64,000 nucleotides of DNA from the NCBI GenBank assembly GCA_030847615.1, contig JAUMIR010000004.1, positions 273,319,501 to 273,383,500 on the forward strand, in the 5' to 3' direction. The notes below the pieces were generated by a model. It did not search any database. It was not told the origin of the DNA and saw nothing but the letters and a program-made list of their open reading frames with translations. Position 1 is the first letter of the stretch. Each line of letters begins with the position of its first letter. Shown here in pieces: positions 23,061-35,388 of this stretch. Source of the DNA: Gambelia wislizenii (Eukaryota; Chordata; Lepidosauria; Squamata; Crotaphytidae). Both the position numbers and the translations under genes were made by a program.

Positions 23061-25282
23061 AAAGTCACCAAAACGTCTGGAAAGAGGTGCTCTATGGGTA
23101 AAGCATTTGAACTATTTATAGAGCAGCTATGTTGGGCTGCAAGAAAGACAATAAATATTCAAGGGCCTTTTTACAACCCATTCACCTCACAGCCAGTTTC
23201 ACCAGTACCACCACCTACTACTAAAGGAAAGAGGATAGCATACCCTCTAACAGTACTATTTCAGAGATAAAATTCTAGTTTCCTACTGTGTGTATCAGTG
23301 TCTGTAGGGCTGAGGACTGGGCACAGAACTGCATGCAGGTGTACAAAGGACTTGATTATCTTTGCCCCAATAGACAGCCTAGTGCCTGATCCAAATGGTT
23401 ATTCCACCCTTTGCTCATAGTATTATGTGCCCTGTCACATCTATGTTCCTTTTATGTATGTAAGTATGTGTGTATTTGATTTATATCCCACCTTTCTCCC
23501 AAAGTGGGACCCAGAACACCCTTGGCTCCCTTGGATATTCCAGCATTTTCACTTTAAACATAGGAGACTTGTGGAAACATGGTGACATGCATAAAAAAAT
23601 TAAACTACAGGCATGCAGAAAAATGGACATGTTGCTACCAACTCTGTTTTGTCACCAGGTATACTTTCAGACCACACACATGAACACATACATGCTCTGA
23701 TGACTTATCACAATAAGGAATCTGTTCTTGGCAGCAGAGTGTCTTTGGCAAATTGTAGTCAATAACCTACATCTACATAAAACTATTGAAAAGAGAAATT
23801 TTATTGAACACACACAAGAATCAAAATATACAGGATAATTGCTTTGGAGAATAGCAAATACTATGAAAAATACAAATACGTACCTAGCTGAGTACAGTTG
23901 TTTTAGAATTGGGAAATATTAACTAAAATGAGAAAATTCATAAGATCGTTGGAGTTAAGGAAGCTGAAGTTTAGGGGCTGCTAAGAGGAGGAGGTGATTA
24001 GAGAAAGAAAGAGGTGCAAAAATTAAAGATAATATGGTACTTTCCCTAATCCATACACACACTCTCACACACAAGGACACGAAGAAAAGAGATTTGAGAA
24101 GTTGCAATATATAGGAAAAGTACTCCTTCAAAACAGATTTTAGGGGCAGCAAAAGCTACTTTTCCTTGGTCCCTTTGGATCTTCTTGGGAAGAATCTGAG
24201 AAGCATTGCACTCCTGGTTGGAGCAGTGCAAAGAAGAAGACATGCTAACTGAGGTCCTGTAAGCCAAACCAGGGTTTTGGGGAAAGAGAATAAACTACTG
24301 AGATTCTCTGTCCAAAATTCTCTGGTTTTGGAGGAGGGTTGAAAAAGTAACTTTGATTTAAAAGAGGCCCGTATAGGCTAGGCAGTGATTTCAGCAATTA
24401 AGGAGCAAGCCCTAGGGTACTGATTTCAGAAAGTGACCTCCAGAAGCATCCTCTCATTGCTCTTGGCTGAAGCATCAAGTAGATCCCACTCTCAGAACAA
24501 AATACCTCTTAAAATCCTGTCTAAAGGATTTTTGCTCAGCAAGACCCTTAAGCTTTAGCTTAAGCATATGTATTTCTCAGTCTTGCACTGTCTCAGGATA
24601 TTGCAGCATTTTGCTGACTACACACTTTGTCCACACTAAGGATAAAATGTGTACTCACCCCAGATCCAGTGTGATTTGTCCACATGGCACACACAGTGAA
24701 TCTGCTCCTTTTAGCCATTAATCCAGTTTAACAGAAACCACAAGTTGTTCCAGAGTTTCCAGAAAACTCTGGAGTGGGCTTGGTATTTTGGATGTGTGGA
24801 CAGTTGGATCAGGCTGGATCCAGAGTGACCCTGCTGTCCACACGTCTACACATCCACCACATCATCCCCACTAGCTCATCCCCTTGGTCCCACGGTGCTG
24901 TTGCCTCTGCTGCCTCACCAGCTGGCCAAGCAGCTCTCTGTGTGAGCCTTGCCTATCACTGTTGCTGCTGGTGAGGTCAGAATGGGGCACCGCACCATGT
25001 GAACATCTGGGACGATACATAGTGAAGCCACATTCTTTCAGAAATGGATGCTGACTACATGAATTGCCTAGAGAGGCTTTTCCAGCTAACCTTTCCCTTT
25101 ACTTAGCTGGGCAGTTAAACAGGTTCCATTTTAGAATGTATGTATACAGACATACCTGCATGTATCATGTCAGGGGGGTTGTACAGATGCAGACAGTTCA
25201 CAAACAGTTTCTATTGCATTTGAGGGGGTCATTGATTGTCCCACTGAATGGAAATGCGCATTGAGGGTATCAACAGATACAC
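23061..25282. other. No gene recognised
   Basis: A short antisense L2 stub lies at about 23470-23515 ('ttatatcccacctttctccc'). The GC-richer block at 24610-25010 may be another non-autonomous DNA element (repeated 'gtccacac' and 'gtgtggac' phrases), but I cannot find matching ends. The rest shows nothing I can name. Confidence 0.4.
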
Positions 25283-25720
25283 TTTGTTTGTTTGTTTAAT
25301 TTATATCCTGCCTTTCTCCCAGTGCAGGACCAAAAATGGCTGACAATATAAACTAAAATAATATAGCTGAAAACCAGTGTTGTAACAATAAAGAAAATTA
25401 AAGAGCTATGCTAATAAGAATAAGCAATAAAAAAATAGTTTAAAACATTTTCCAAAAACGTACGAAGAAAAGGGGAGTATAATGCTCCCCAATAAAAGCC
25501 ATTCAGCAATAACCAGTGGATCTAATAAAAAGGCCTTTGCCTGTTGCAGAAGCAAAGCAGACAGAAGCAGCCTGAGAAGAGCAAAGAAGTCTCTGTCTTG
25601 TATTCTCACCAACCATGAATGTAAGGGTTGTGGGACCAAGAGAAAGGCTTCCCCTGAAGCTCAGGGAGGCTCATGTGGGGATAAATTGTCTTTCAAATAG
25701 TCTGGACCAAGCCATACAAG

Positions 25721-26702
25721 AGGCTTGTCTATATGGCAAAATACTCCTCATAGAATTCAAGAAGAATACAATTTGTCTAAGGAGGTTGTCAGACACAGTA
25801 AATGCCGCATTAGAAGATCACAACAAGAACAGAAACAGGCAAGATTATCAGACGACGTCATCCTCCAGTGTCCCGAGGGCATCCTCCAGTGTCCCGAGGG
25901 CATATTCCCGAGGGAATAAAAAGGTGTTCCTTTTTATTCACAGCTTGTCCCCATCAATAAGAAAGGGAAGCCTTGTCTGTGGCAAGTGCTACATCCCCGG
26001 GACAGCAGAAGAACGTGGCATCTGATAATGTTGCCCTTCCTGTTCTCCTATCATTTTTCTGACACAGTTTGGAATGCAGTTTTCCCCCCATGTTCCGCAA
26101 TGTCTGATCATCTCCTAAATGGGATCCCACATCAATCTGCTGTAATGAAGGAGAGGGGGACAAAAACACCAAAAATTCCATGGGAAAAGCCTTTGTGGCT
26201 TTTCCTGTATTTAAAAAAAAAAAAAAACTCATAAGGAAATGGACATTCCCATTCGTTGGGACAACCAATTTACTTTCATGTGCATTCCCAGTAAGTGGAA
26301 AGCTGATTGGTTGGACATGTGCAGGGGGTGGAGCTTTCTGGCAAAGCAAGTGCCCTGAACTGCCATGTTGGGTTTTCACTGTAGCAATCATGTGATGAGG
26401 CAACAAAAAAAGCTTTCCCCCTCTTTTTCTGTTTATTTAGGTGGACTGTGGAACTTCTGCACCTTGGATTTGCTTTTTTTAAAAAAATACTGTTCGTTGG
26501 CAGCAACTGGTGACAATAAAAATGCGGGTAATTCCCTCATGCCCACCATCTTGATTTGCAGGCATGGCTATTTGAACAACAAATCCGTATGGCTTTGCAT
26601 GCCTGCAGTCTTGAAAAAAAAACTTGGAGACAAATGAAAGCTGATGCAAATTGGCACTAGTGTGCATCAATCCACATTTTATAACCTTATATAGACAAGC
26701 CC
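25721..26702 (+). mobile_element. Harbinger-like MITE, family 2 (TSD AAG)
   Basis: The left end is AGGCTTGTCTATATGGC and the right end ATATAGACAAGCCC. AAG is duplicated at 25718-25720 and 26703-26705. It is longer (982 bp) than its relatives (about 630 bp) because another MITE sits at 25781-26115. The internal phrases 'gggaaaagcctttg', 'ccatcttgatttgcagg' and 'gatgcaaattggcactag' recur at 11.5 and 36.1 kb. Confidence 0.9.
25781..26115. mobile_element. Palindromic MITE nested inside a MITE (TSD TAA)
   Basis: The left end is GGAGGTTGTCAGACA and the right end TGTCTGATCATCTCC. TAA is duplicated at 25778-25780 and 26116-26118. The subterminal blocks are inverted copies: 'gaacagaaacaggcaag' and 'ttgcccttcctgttctc'. 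An internal 'attatcagacgacg' shows kinship with family 1. The centre holds a 23-bp tandem doubling ('catcctccagtgtcccgag' unit, about 25858-25903). Confidence 0.87.
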
Positions 26703-26890
26703 AAGGGCTTTATATGTCATAACCAGCACTTAGAATTGTGCCACAAAATGGACCAGTAGATAATGGCGGACAAAAGCTGTTGTAACAAGGAGCTTCTCTT
26801 CCTATTTTAACTAGCTCCAGCCAACAGTCTGTTTGCATCATCTTGGACCAGCTGAAGTTTCTAAACACTTTGCACAAGCAGCCTCACATA

Positions 26891-27425
26891 GGGCTTATCT
26901 ACACCAGCCAGGATATGCCAGCTCCCCACCAGCATATCCTGGCTGAAGAACTGACCCATCCTTCCCCTGTTACCTCAATGAAATGGGCCAGAGTCCACAC
27001 AGGACAACCAACCTGTCCCTGTAGCTGCTGGTGCCATTTTCTCTGTTGTCTCAGAAGCCAGGAAGGGGGCCCGCAACATGTGACTGAAGGCCCCCTGCAT
27101 GTGACCAGCTTTGGTCACATTCTGAGGGACCCCTGCCTGGCCTCCAGGAGAGCTAGAGAGAGGGCAGTGAGGGCCAGCATGCTGGATGGTTTCCTGCGGA
27201 CACGTGAGACCCAATCTTTTTTTGGCTACCAGTAATGGAGTAAACTGGGTATTTTCTTATAGAGGTTTATCAGGCCCTTTCCAGCCTTCCCCATCTCAGC
27301 CCCATATCTGCCACTGGGGTTGTGAGGACTGCCTAGGGAAGAACAGGGCAAATGCCCTGTGTCATATGGAGACATGGCTCTGAGATGGGGGCAAGCCAGG
27401 GTATTTAGCCCATGTAGATAAGGGC
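26891..27425 (+). mobile_element. Harbinger-like MITE, family 3 (TSD ATA)
   Basis: The left end is GGGCTTATCTACACC and the right end ATGTAGATAAGGGC. ATA is duplicated at 26888-26890 and 27426-27428. The left subterminal part has a perfect hairpin: 'gccaggatatgc' and 'gcatatcctggc'. Sister copies lie at 35389-35917 (reverse orientation) and 37478-37881 (truncated). The shared middle includes 'ctcagaagccaggaagg' and 'gtgaccagctttggtcac'. Confidence 0.9.
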
Positions 27426-27434
27426 ATAGACTGA

Positions 27435-27766
27435 GGAGATTTTCACATGGGGAAATTATTCCCCAGAGAGATCAGGACAGAAATAGGGCGGTTCTGGAAG
27501 CAGCGCCACATTTTGCATGCCCCCTTCCCTCTTCTAATCTTCTGTCATCCTCACACTGTGCTCGTTCTATCTCTATTTATTAACAATGAACTCTTGTTAA
27601 TAAAAAATCGTGGAACCTAGAGGGAGGGAAATAGAACGAGCACAGCATCGGGATGACGGGAGATCGGGAGAGGGAAGTGGGCGTGCGAAACGCGGCACTG
27701 CTTCCAGAACAGCCCCATTTCTGTCCTGATCTCTCCACAGAATAATTTCCCCATGTGAAAATCTCC
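27435..27766. mobile_element. Palindromic Harbinger-like MITE, family 5 (TSD TGA)
   Basis: The left end is GGAGATTTTCACATGGGG and the right end CCCCATGTGAAAATCTCC, perfectly inverted. TGA is duplicated at 27432-27434 and 27767-27769. It lies only three bases away from the duplication of the preceding MITE. The arms pair across a centre near 27598. Confidence 0.92.
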
Positions 27767-28000
27767 TGACTATGCAATGCAAATGGGGTATAACCGAGCT
27801 ATGTGTCACTGTAGCCAGATCAAACATCACCAGCAACAGAAAGCACTATGCAAAAAGTATTCCTGGCCGCTGCTGCAACCTGAGCATCCAGCTGAGGACT
27901 GAGTCCAGAAGTTTACTCAAGCAGAAAACCTGTGTTTTCAGTGGGAGTGTAAATCCTATCCAACACACTCAAGACCTCATTGAACTGCTTTTTTGTACAT

Positions 28001-30234
28001 ATTTTTGTATGAAACTACTTTGTATGTAGGATGTGTCCCCTAAATTTTTCTGGGTTTTTTTGCTATTCCAAAAAATCTTGTTGCTTCCTCAGATATACTG
28101 ATCCCTCCTTCTGTATGAAAGTACCATTTTTGCTATGTAAAATCCAGTGTCACCTCTGAACTTCAGAAGCAGAGAAAATATGGAGTCTGCACAGTCCTAA
28201 CAACATATAGTTTTTGAAGACCGAAATAAAAAAAAAAATACAAGGTAAATGAATAAAAATAACTGGTGAAGAATAAACCTAATGTGAGTCAAATTTACAT
28301 TTCCAGTATTCATAACTGTTCTTTTAACTCTGAATATTGATTTACTTTCTTGAATTTAATATCTCTTCACCTCAGGCTTATTTTTCTTGGGAGGAATGCA
28401 GAATTAAAGTGGTGCATTATCTAGCTCCTGAGAACTGTATCATGGAATAATCAGGAAACGTTCTTCATTATCACTGGCATGTAAAACAAGCTTAACATTT
28501 TCCACATCTGTAGATTTTTATCCTTCCTGACATTTAGTCCTAACACTTCCCCCGCCCCCCAAAAAAGCATGAAACTCACTGTTAGTTACAGAAATGACCA
28601 AAATACTATTATTTTTAAATTAGGAGACTTCTGTATACTGTAGATTTCCATTATTCAACTACATTTTTCACATGAGATTGCCTTTAAAAGTAAATAGAAA
28701 TATGGAGGTGAGCCACTTTGTTATCTTAATTAATCTCCTTCTCATCCCCTTGTTCCTGACAGCTAAGCTCTTGTGGGAGTTGAAATTATGCTGGAATTTG
28801 ATGACATAAGTGCTTAAGCATATAGGAGTTTTCTGCTATCCACTGCTGATGAATAAGCTGCCAGTATTTGCAAAGGCGGCAGCCCTCCCTCAGTAATGTG
28901 GGAGTCGGCAACTAACTTTATGAGAACAAAAGCTGTGATGTGGGGATAGGTGTTGTTAATTTGTCTCCTAAACTCATCTAGTCTACATTGTACACCTGGA
29001 GTTCTTTGATGTAAACAATTTTGTTTTCTGACTCAAGATGAAGATGAAGCCCTCTTCTTCCCAGGGGTACCCTGAAAGTGGGGGGGCACAGATAATGAAA
29101 GAAACATGTGTCATAGGTGCAACAAGACATTTTCAAACATTGGCCTTAGGAGAGAAGTGACAGTTGGTCTCTTCTTCAGGCTGTAAAATCTCTTGGGCCA
29201 CCACTAAAAGGACAAAGAGGAGGATATCTACATGAATTAATAGCTCTAATCTGAAAGGGAAGACAAAATTATATTAATTTTACATCAGGAAGCCTATTCT
29301 GATTTGCTGTAACACCAGCCCTGTCCTGACCTACTAATGACTCTTCTTTTTTCTTGAAAGATTGCACTGCTCTTCTTCTGAACTGAATTGTTTTCCTTCT
29401 GAACATTTTACACTGAACAGAGATCTACTGTGGATCTATACTGGAACCTTCACATTAAAACTGAAACTACTTTATTTTCCTGACTGAAGGTATTCATTTT
29501 TAGACATTTTAAAATCAGTTTCTGCAGATGCAGTTATGTACTATTTGCTGTTCCATGTTTAATCTTACGAAAGATTTGCTTCCTCTTACAAGGCAGCTTT
29601 TAAAAGGTGTCTGAATGAATATATTCATTACAGCTACCAGCCAGGTGACACTTTAATACCAAGGCCTTATTTTGTTAACAGGCTGTATGGCATTGAATGT
29701 CGGTGTTGAGGCTACAGAAGCAATTTCATCCGCGAAAAGCTAAGCATGGCTGAATGGAGGCATAAGGTGATGTGACAGAACATTTCATCTCATTCCCTAT
29801 TCTGACCTGCACCATATGCCAAATGATAGCTTTTCTTTTTTCCTTTTTACACTGAGAAAGCAAAGCCATTTACTAGCAACATTAGTTTCAAATGTTTTTA
29901 ATTAGCTTTAATGTTTACTCCCAGACATGGATCCAGTTGGTAATCCATTAATTTTCAGATTAAGATTACGACTGTCAATTCTCCCAGATGGAATAAGCAA
30001 ACCCTCAACAGTCACTGCTTAGTGGTACATTTTAATTCATTTTAAATTCTGGGACTAAATTCAGTGTTGTCATCAGTGGAGGAAAACAGTACACTAGTGG
30101 AGTTATGTTGAGTTTCCCCTTTGCACAGTCAGTAGGACATTTGTTCTTGCAGTCTCCAACCACACTATCACTTGTGCAACAGGTTCTACTGCTACTTGTG
30201 CAACTGGTTATGCAATCAATTGTGGAATTGGTTG
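28001..30234. other. Repeat-poor block, no gene recognised
   Basis: This is the longest part of the window without a transposable element that I can identify. It has normal-complexity sequence, notably 28680-29060 and 29560-29900. I see no open frame with family features, and no splice-bounded conserved exon. It is the best place in the window to look for conserved non-coding sequence, but I cannot test conservation. Confidence 0.45.
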
Positions 30235-30655
30235 TTGTTTCTTCTTACCCACCTCTCCGCATGGATTGAGGTAGGGAACAACAAATTAAAATGCAGCAAC
30301 AAATTGACAGATAATACAGTCAAAAATGTGAACACCAGTTAAAAACACATAATCAGTTACAAGTGCATTAACATCCATTGTAAAAGCATACATATTAAAA
30401 GCAACTCATACCGTAATTTAAAAAGCCCTCTGGATAGGCCCGTTGGTTTAAACTCAGACAGCCCATCCAGCTGCTGAACTCTTGCAGCAGGTCATTCAAC
30501 AATTTGAGGGTGGCTGAAGAAAAATTCCTCTGGACTCTGGCCAAGATGGCCAACTATTGAGCAGCAAGGACTGTGTGCTGTCCCAGCTTTGTAGGATTAT
30601 TATGATCTTTATGTTAATGAAGATATGAAAGGAAGCCCCAAAAGGCAGAAATGTA

Positions 30656-30979
30656 GGACTTTTTCGGATGTTGATTTACCATGCCAGAAAGCTTGTAACA
30701 CTCACGACACTGCTGCGCGGCAGGGGGCCCATTTTGTACGATGCTGTTGCAGTTCCGTGAGAGATTGGAGGCAGCCGCACCATATTTGGCCATTTTTATT
30801 CACGGGCAACTTCCGTGAGTAAAAACTGGCCAAATATGGTGCAGCTGCCTCCAATCTATCGTGGAACTGAAACAGTTGATTTCGGCAGGGGGAAGGTGTC
30901 ATAAAAAAATGGGCCCCCTGCCGCGCAGCATGAGTGTTGTGAGCCTTCTGGCATGGTAAATCAATGTTCGAAAAAGTCC
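30656..30979. mobile_element. Palindromic Harbinger-like MITE, family 6
   Basis: The left end is GGACTTTTTCGGATGTTG and the right end CAATGTTCGAAAAAGTCC. The flanking triplets are GTA and ATA, a near match. The arms are long: 'gaggcagccgcaccatattt' pairs with 'aaatatggtgcagctgcctc', with a centre near 30815. A 'tgcgcggcagggggccc' block on the left is matched by 'gggccccctgccgcgca' on the right. As RNA it would form an almost complete double strand. Confidence 0.88.
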
Positions 30980-31173
30980 ATAGTCTTCTGGAGACCTCTG
31001 ACTCAGTTTTGGACTGGAGGCTCAGGTGGTGATATGAGCTGGGGGAGAAAAATCTCTGCACACTACAAAACTGGAAGGAAGGAATGAAATCCAGTTAGGT
31101 CAACCAGATTGACTACACCTCCAATTAAAGATTTACAAACTATTTGGGCTTTAAAGGTAACAACCAACACTTT

Positions 31174-31781
31174 GGAAATTACCAGGCACATTAAAAGTGG
31201 CGTTACAGCAACACCAGGAGATCACAAAAGGGCTCCCTTATCAGACGACGATGTTCCCCCTCATTATGCACACATTCTGCTCCCGTTCTGCCAGCACTGC
31301 TTTTTATTGATGGGAGGAGCCATCAATAGATCTCCCTGTTCTGTTTCTGTGATGGATTTGCCTGCGTGCAACAAGGTGCCCATTATGCTGGCAAGATTCC
31401 AGTGTCAATGGGAGGTCCCTGCCAGAACACCTCCGGGTGAGATTGGGACATCCAGGTAAGTGACACACTTTGTATGACCCTCCCCGGGTTACTTGAACAT
31501 TTTAAAGTGTGTTTTTGTGCTTGCTGCCACTTTTTTTGGTTATTTTTCTTTGTATTTTTGAATTTCCCACAGTCGCATCTTCTCATGAGAATCTGTGGGA
31601 TTTCGATCCAGGAAATGAACAGAGCTCTCTGAGAGCTCCTTTCACTCCTGGTCTGCCCTGTCAACATAAGACAAGGTAAGTGCGGTGGGGAAGGTAATTG
31701 TGGCAGGATTGGGATGGGACAGGAGTGGGAATGGAGATTGTGGGACAGGAACACTTTTTTTGTTCCTGTCTGATAATCTCC
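31174..31781 (+). mobile_element. Harbinger-like MITE, family 1 (TSD TTT), inside L2
   Basis: The left end is GGAAATTACCAGG and the right end CTGATAATCTCC. TTT is duplicated at 31171-31173 and 31782-31784. Leaving out the element and one TTT restores the L2 coding order ...FWAKYK followed by VLVVTFKA, so the insertion is exact. The middle has the family phrases 'gtgacacactttgtatgac', 'ttaaagtgtgtttttgtgc' and 'ttctcatgagaatc'. Confidence 0.93.
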
Positions 31782-33080
31782 TTTGTACTTTGCCCAGAAA
31801 CTAACTGGCAGCCAGTGGAGTGATTTTAATATAGGTGTAATATAATCACTCCTAGACGCACCAGTAACCAATCTGGTTGCCATGTTTTGTGCTAATTGAA
31901 GTTCCTGAACTTGATACAGATGTAGCCCAATGTACAACACATTGCAAAAGTCCAACCTTGAGGTTACTGGTGTGTGTACTGCCATCATTAGGTCCTCTAG
32001 CTCTAGAAAGGAGCGGAGTGAGATATCATCCTAAGCAGATATTAGGCACTCCTGCATATAATATCTATCTGGGCTGTCATTTGGGATAATGAATGCAGAA
32101 GCACCTCCAAGCTGTGGATGCAGTCTTTCAGGGAGAGTTTAACCTCATCCAGGACTGGTTAACATACCTCTAACCCCTTATTAGGACCCTTAACAGTAAA
32201 CACCTCTGTATTGTCTGGATTCAGTTTTAGTTTGTTTTTGTCATCCAGTTCATTACCTCCTCCAAGCATTCATTCAGAGGAGACACCCTATCCTTACCTG
32301 ATGCTATTTTTGAAGGCATGCAGAAGTGTATTTGGGTGTCACAGTCATACTGCTAGCACTCTGGCCCATGCCTCTGGATTATCTTTCCCAGTGGATTCAT
32401 ATAGATTTTTAAAAGCATCAAGGATAGGATAGCACCTTGTGGAATGCCATATAACAGCTCCTTTTATGAGGAGCAGCCATCCCCAAGTACTACTGTCTCA
32501 AACCTACCCAAGAGATAGGGCCAGAACTACTGAAGCATAGTGCCCCTGATTCCCAAACCCCTCAAGTGTTCCAGAAGGATACCATGGTCGATGGTACCAA
32601 ATGCTGCTGAGAGGTCCAAAAGCACAAAAAAGGACACATTTCCCCTGTCAGTGCTCAGGTAAAGATCATCACAGTGGTCTCAATTCTGTAACCTGGTTTG
32701 AAATGGGTCTAGAAACTCTGTATTATTCAAGATTGCCTGGAGTTGGAAAGCAACTACCCCTCAATCACCTTACCCAAAAAAGGAAGATTTGATACTGGTC
32801 TACAGTTGTTAAAGTTCAGAGGATCCCAGGGAAGGTTTTTTAAAGAAATGGTTGTACCACTGCTTCTTTTAAACAAGATAGAAAACTTCCCACCCTGAGA
32901 GATGCATTAAGAATACATTGCAGCTGAGATCTAATTGCATCTCCTCTCAGATAATAATTGTAGAAGTAGTTTTGTGTCTGGTTCTACAACTAGATGTTGA
33001 CCAGTTGTGGATTCCCTCTTTGCACTCAGTGCTGACTGAGGAGACTGCTAGCACAACATCATTTGGTCTAGCACAGGCGT

Positions 33081-33682
33081 AGACATCTGTCAGGAGCTTC
33101 TTCTAGGGCTGTATGCAGTGGCAAAAACGGGAGGGGAGTTTCCTCCAAATGTTCATTGCTTCTACTAGAAGCAAAATTGCCCACATGCCCACTAGGAAGT
33201 GTTGGGGACATTTTGGTCCACTTAAAAAAAAAGCCCAGGGAACCCCTTGTGACTAAAAACACAGCCCCAGGGGATTCATGCACCCATGGACTACACTTTT
33301 CCCAGCCTCTGCTCAAGCAGAAGGATGCCATTGGGTATTGGCTTTGATTTTCTAAAAGCCAAAATGAGCAAAGTGGAGAGGAAAAACACACTGCAGTAAG
33401 GTAATCAGGTTACAAATCAGGCTGGTTAAAAAACCCCAAACAAACAGAGGCTAGATCTTCTCTTCTTGTTCTGCAGGCCCAAGCCAACAGGTAGTTGGAA
33501 CCAGCCTGGCAAGGAAGGGGAAGGGGGGGTCCTACACCTGGATCTTCTCTGGCTAATTAACTGGGGCCAGGGTGCTATTCCCCTTGCTTTGACATTCTTC
33601 TCAAAAAGCAGGGTGGCCAACTCAGTGGGCCCTGGTGACAGACCCAAGGGCTGAGGCCAAAAATGCCTGCCCTCTATTCTGC
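33081..33682. other. No gene recognised
   Basis: No mobile element or frame that I can support. Confidence 0.4.
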
Positions 33683-34033
33683 GGACATTTTCAGACAGAG
33701 CTAAATGGAGCTTATTGCGGGATGAGCTCCCGGGAGAGGAACGGCGCTCTTGCGCGGCAGGGGGTCGTTTTCGGATGCCGACGTCCCTCTTCTGAGATCA
33801 TCAGTGTCACTTCCGTTAAGCTTTGGAAGCGGCCGCGCCATATTTTAAGCATGGGCAACTTCCGTGCTTAAAATATGGAGCGGCTCCTTCCAAAGCTTAA
33901 TGGAAGTGACACTGATGATCTCGGAAGAGGGATGGCAGCGTCCAAAAACGATCCTCCACCACGCAAAAGCGCCGTTCCTCTCCCGGGAGCTCATCCCACG
34001 ATAGGCTCTGTTTAGCGCTGTCTGAAAACGTCC
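33683..34033. mobile_element. Palindromic Harbinger-like MITE, family 6, CpG-rich
   Basis: The left end is GGACATTTTCAGACAGAG and the right end CTCTG...CTGTCTGAAAACGTCC. The arms are nearly complete inverted copies: 'gggatgagctcccgggagag' pairs with 'ctctcccgggagctcatccc', and 'aagcatgggcaacttccg' marks the centre near 33855. It keeps many CpG sites. The flanking triplets are TGC and TAC, a near match. Confidence 0.9.
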
Positions 34034-34226
34034 TACATCTCTGTGGTACATAGTTTATACCATGCATTGGCCAAGCTCCCACATGGTCACGTACGGTGTA
34101 AGGAGCTCCTCTGTGGCTCCACATGACCACTCCCAGGACTCAGTGTTGCACTGTGATAACCCACACCCCACAGACATTTGTAGGCTGATAGAGAAGAGCA
34201 GGAACATAGAAGAAGCATCTGGCTAA

Positions 34227-34803
34227 GGACTTCATCAGGTGCAGCAAATACGGTGTCATAAGAATGCCTAATGATTGTGAAAGGGCACACATACCAGATG
34301 ACATTATCCTTTTGCAATCATGTGATGTTAATAAGGTGTACTTTTTTATTGACAGCCCAAGCCATCAGTTGATCTCCTGTGGTGCCTTTTTGCCAGCAAT
34401 GCCGGTGTTTGAAACTCCATGCCATTTTCCTCTTGTGAATAGAGCGTCAATGCCAGAACACTTCTGGGTGAGATCAGGACAGCCAGGTAGGGATGCTTCT
34501 TTTTATCTCCCCAGTTTACTTGGGACATTTAAAATGTGTTCCTTTGCTTATGTGTACATTTTGTCTCTTTATTTTACTTTATTTTTTTAATTTGCCGCGC
34601 TCACGTCTTCTCACAAGAATGGCTGAGATTTGAAACCAGGAAATGAATGGAGCTCCATTCACTCTCCGTTAGTGCCTGGGCTGCCTCTTTAACACAAGCA
34701 AGGTAAGGTCTTGTGTGTGTGTGGGGGGGTCTTTTGCCAGCATAAAAATGCAGCAAAATATGCCGGCAAAAGAACATTAACGAAGGGTGGTCTGATAAAG
34801 TCC
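34227..34803 (+). mobile_element. Harbinger-like MITE, family 1
   Basis: The left end is GGACTTCATCAGGTG and the right end GTCTGATAAAGTCC. The flanks are TAA and TAT, a near match. The subterminal hairpin arms are 'gattgtgaaaggg' and 'ccttttgcaatc' (about 34272-34319). The family phrases 'ttattgacagcccaagccatc' (split across lines) and 'gcataaaaatgcagcaaa' are present. 577 bp, non-coding. Confidence 0.88.
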
Positions 34804-35388
34804 TATGTTGCCATAACCAGATGCAGACTGCATTTTTATCTGCCAGGGTCCTTCAGAAGTCCTAGCTGATGATGTCATCAGTCTTTGTCTAGCTATGGAA
34901 ACATAGCCAGATGTTTCTCTGGTCTCCTGCACTATCAGCTATGTAATAACCATGAGCTACCAGCAAACTAGTTAACTGTAACTATTTACTGGAAGGGGGG
35001 ATGAAGCTGTACCAGAGCTACATTTCAAAAGTATTTTAACAAACAAGCCTGAAGTTAACTTTGCTGGTGTGATAAGTAATGGTTTTTGTTTAAAGGCATT
35101 TCCAGAGCATTTTTATAGCAATTTTTCAAATTGTATCTCATTTTTAAAATCAATTCTAAAGAGTTTCCTCTCAAAAACATACCATGAAATAATGGGAAAA
35201 GTAACAAAGCAGAACAACAAGTAAAGTTAACAAACTACTTTTTTAACACCACTTTTTTTATCAGCAGCAGGTTACTTTTCAAATTCTGGAGTGGGAACTA
35301 TTACTTTTTAAAAATAACATTCCAAGCACTGAAGGTCAATTTGGCCCTGCTGGGGCCAAGGAAACATTAATTCAGAGCAAATGTCTTG
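34804..35388. other. No gene recognised
   Basis: AT-rich spacer between two MITEs. Nothing else visible. Confidence 0.4.

Larger units (their letters stand above)
25283..28000 (-). mobile_element. L2-type LINE split by three MITEs
   Basis: The antisense L2 begins with a (TTTG)n/(TTTA)n tail and 'ttatatcctgcctttctccc'. It runs in four pieces: 25283-25720, 26703-26890, 27426-27434 and 27767-28000. The pieces join smoothly when each insertion and one copy of its 3-bp duplication are left out. Across the first gap the host reads 'gccatac', AAG, 'ggctttatatg', matching 'gccattcagggcc' in the L2 at 6.0 kb. Across the next two it reads 'cctcacata' then 'gactatgc', matching the 'ccatgtagagcatg' region there. 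About 860 bp of L2 is present; frames are broken. Confidence 0.88.
30235..33080 (-). mobile_element. L2-type LINE split by two MITEs
   Basis: Antisense L2. From the right, about 33000-32200 carries the reverse transcriptase region, including the worn antisense of the KTEV stretch near 32215. The frame 31788-31988 gives VTSRLDFCNVLYIGL, SRSDYITPILKSLHWLPVSFWAKYK and then stops abruptly at the MITE junction. It resumes at 31173 as the expected VLVVTFKA coding region. The 3' part at 30240-30650 contains more worn 3' UTR. MITEs occupy 30656-30979 and 31174-31781. Not functional. Confidence 0.85.

Noticed and set aside
24610..25010. Additional MITE
   Set aside because: Inverted phrases are present, but no terminal pair with a matching duplication could be found.
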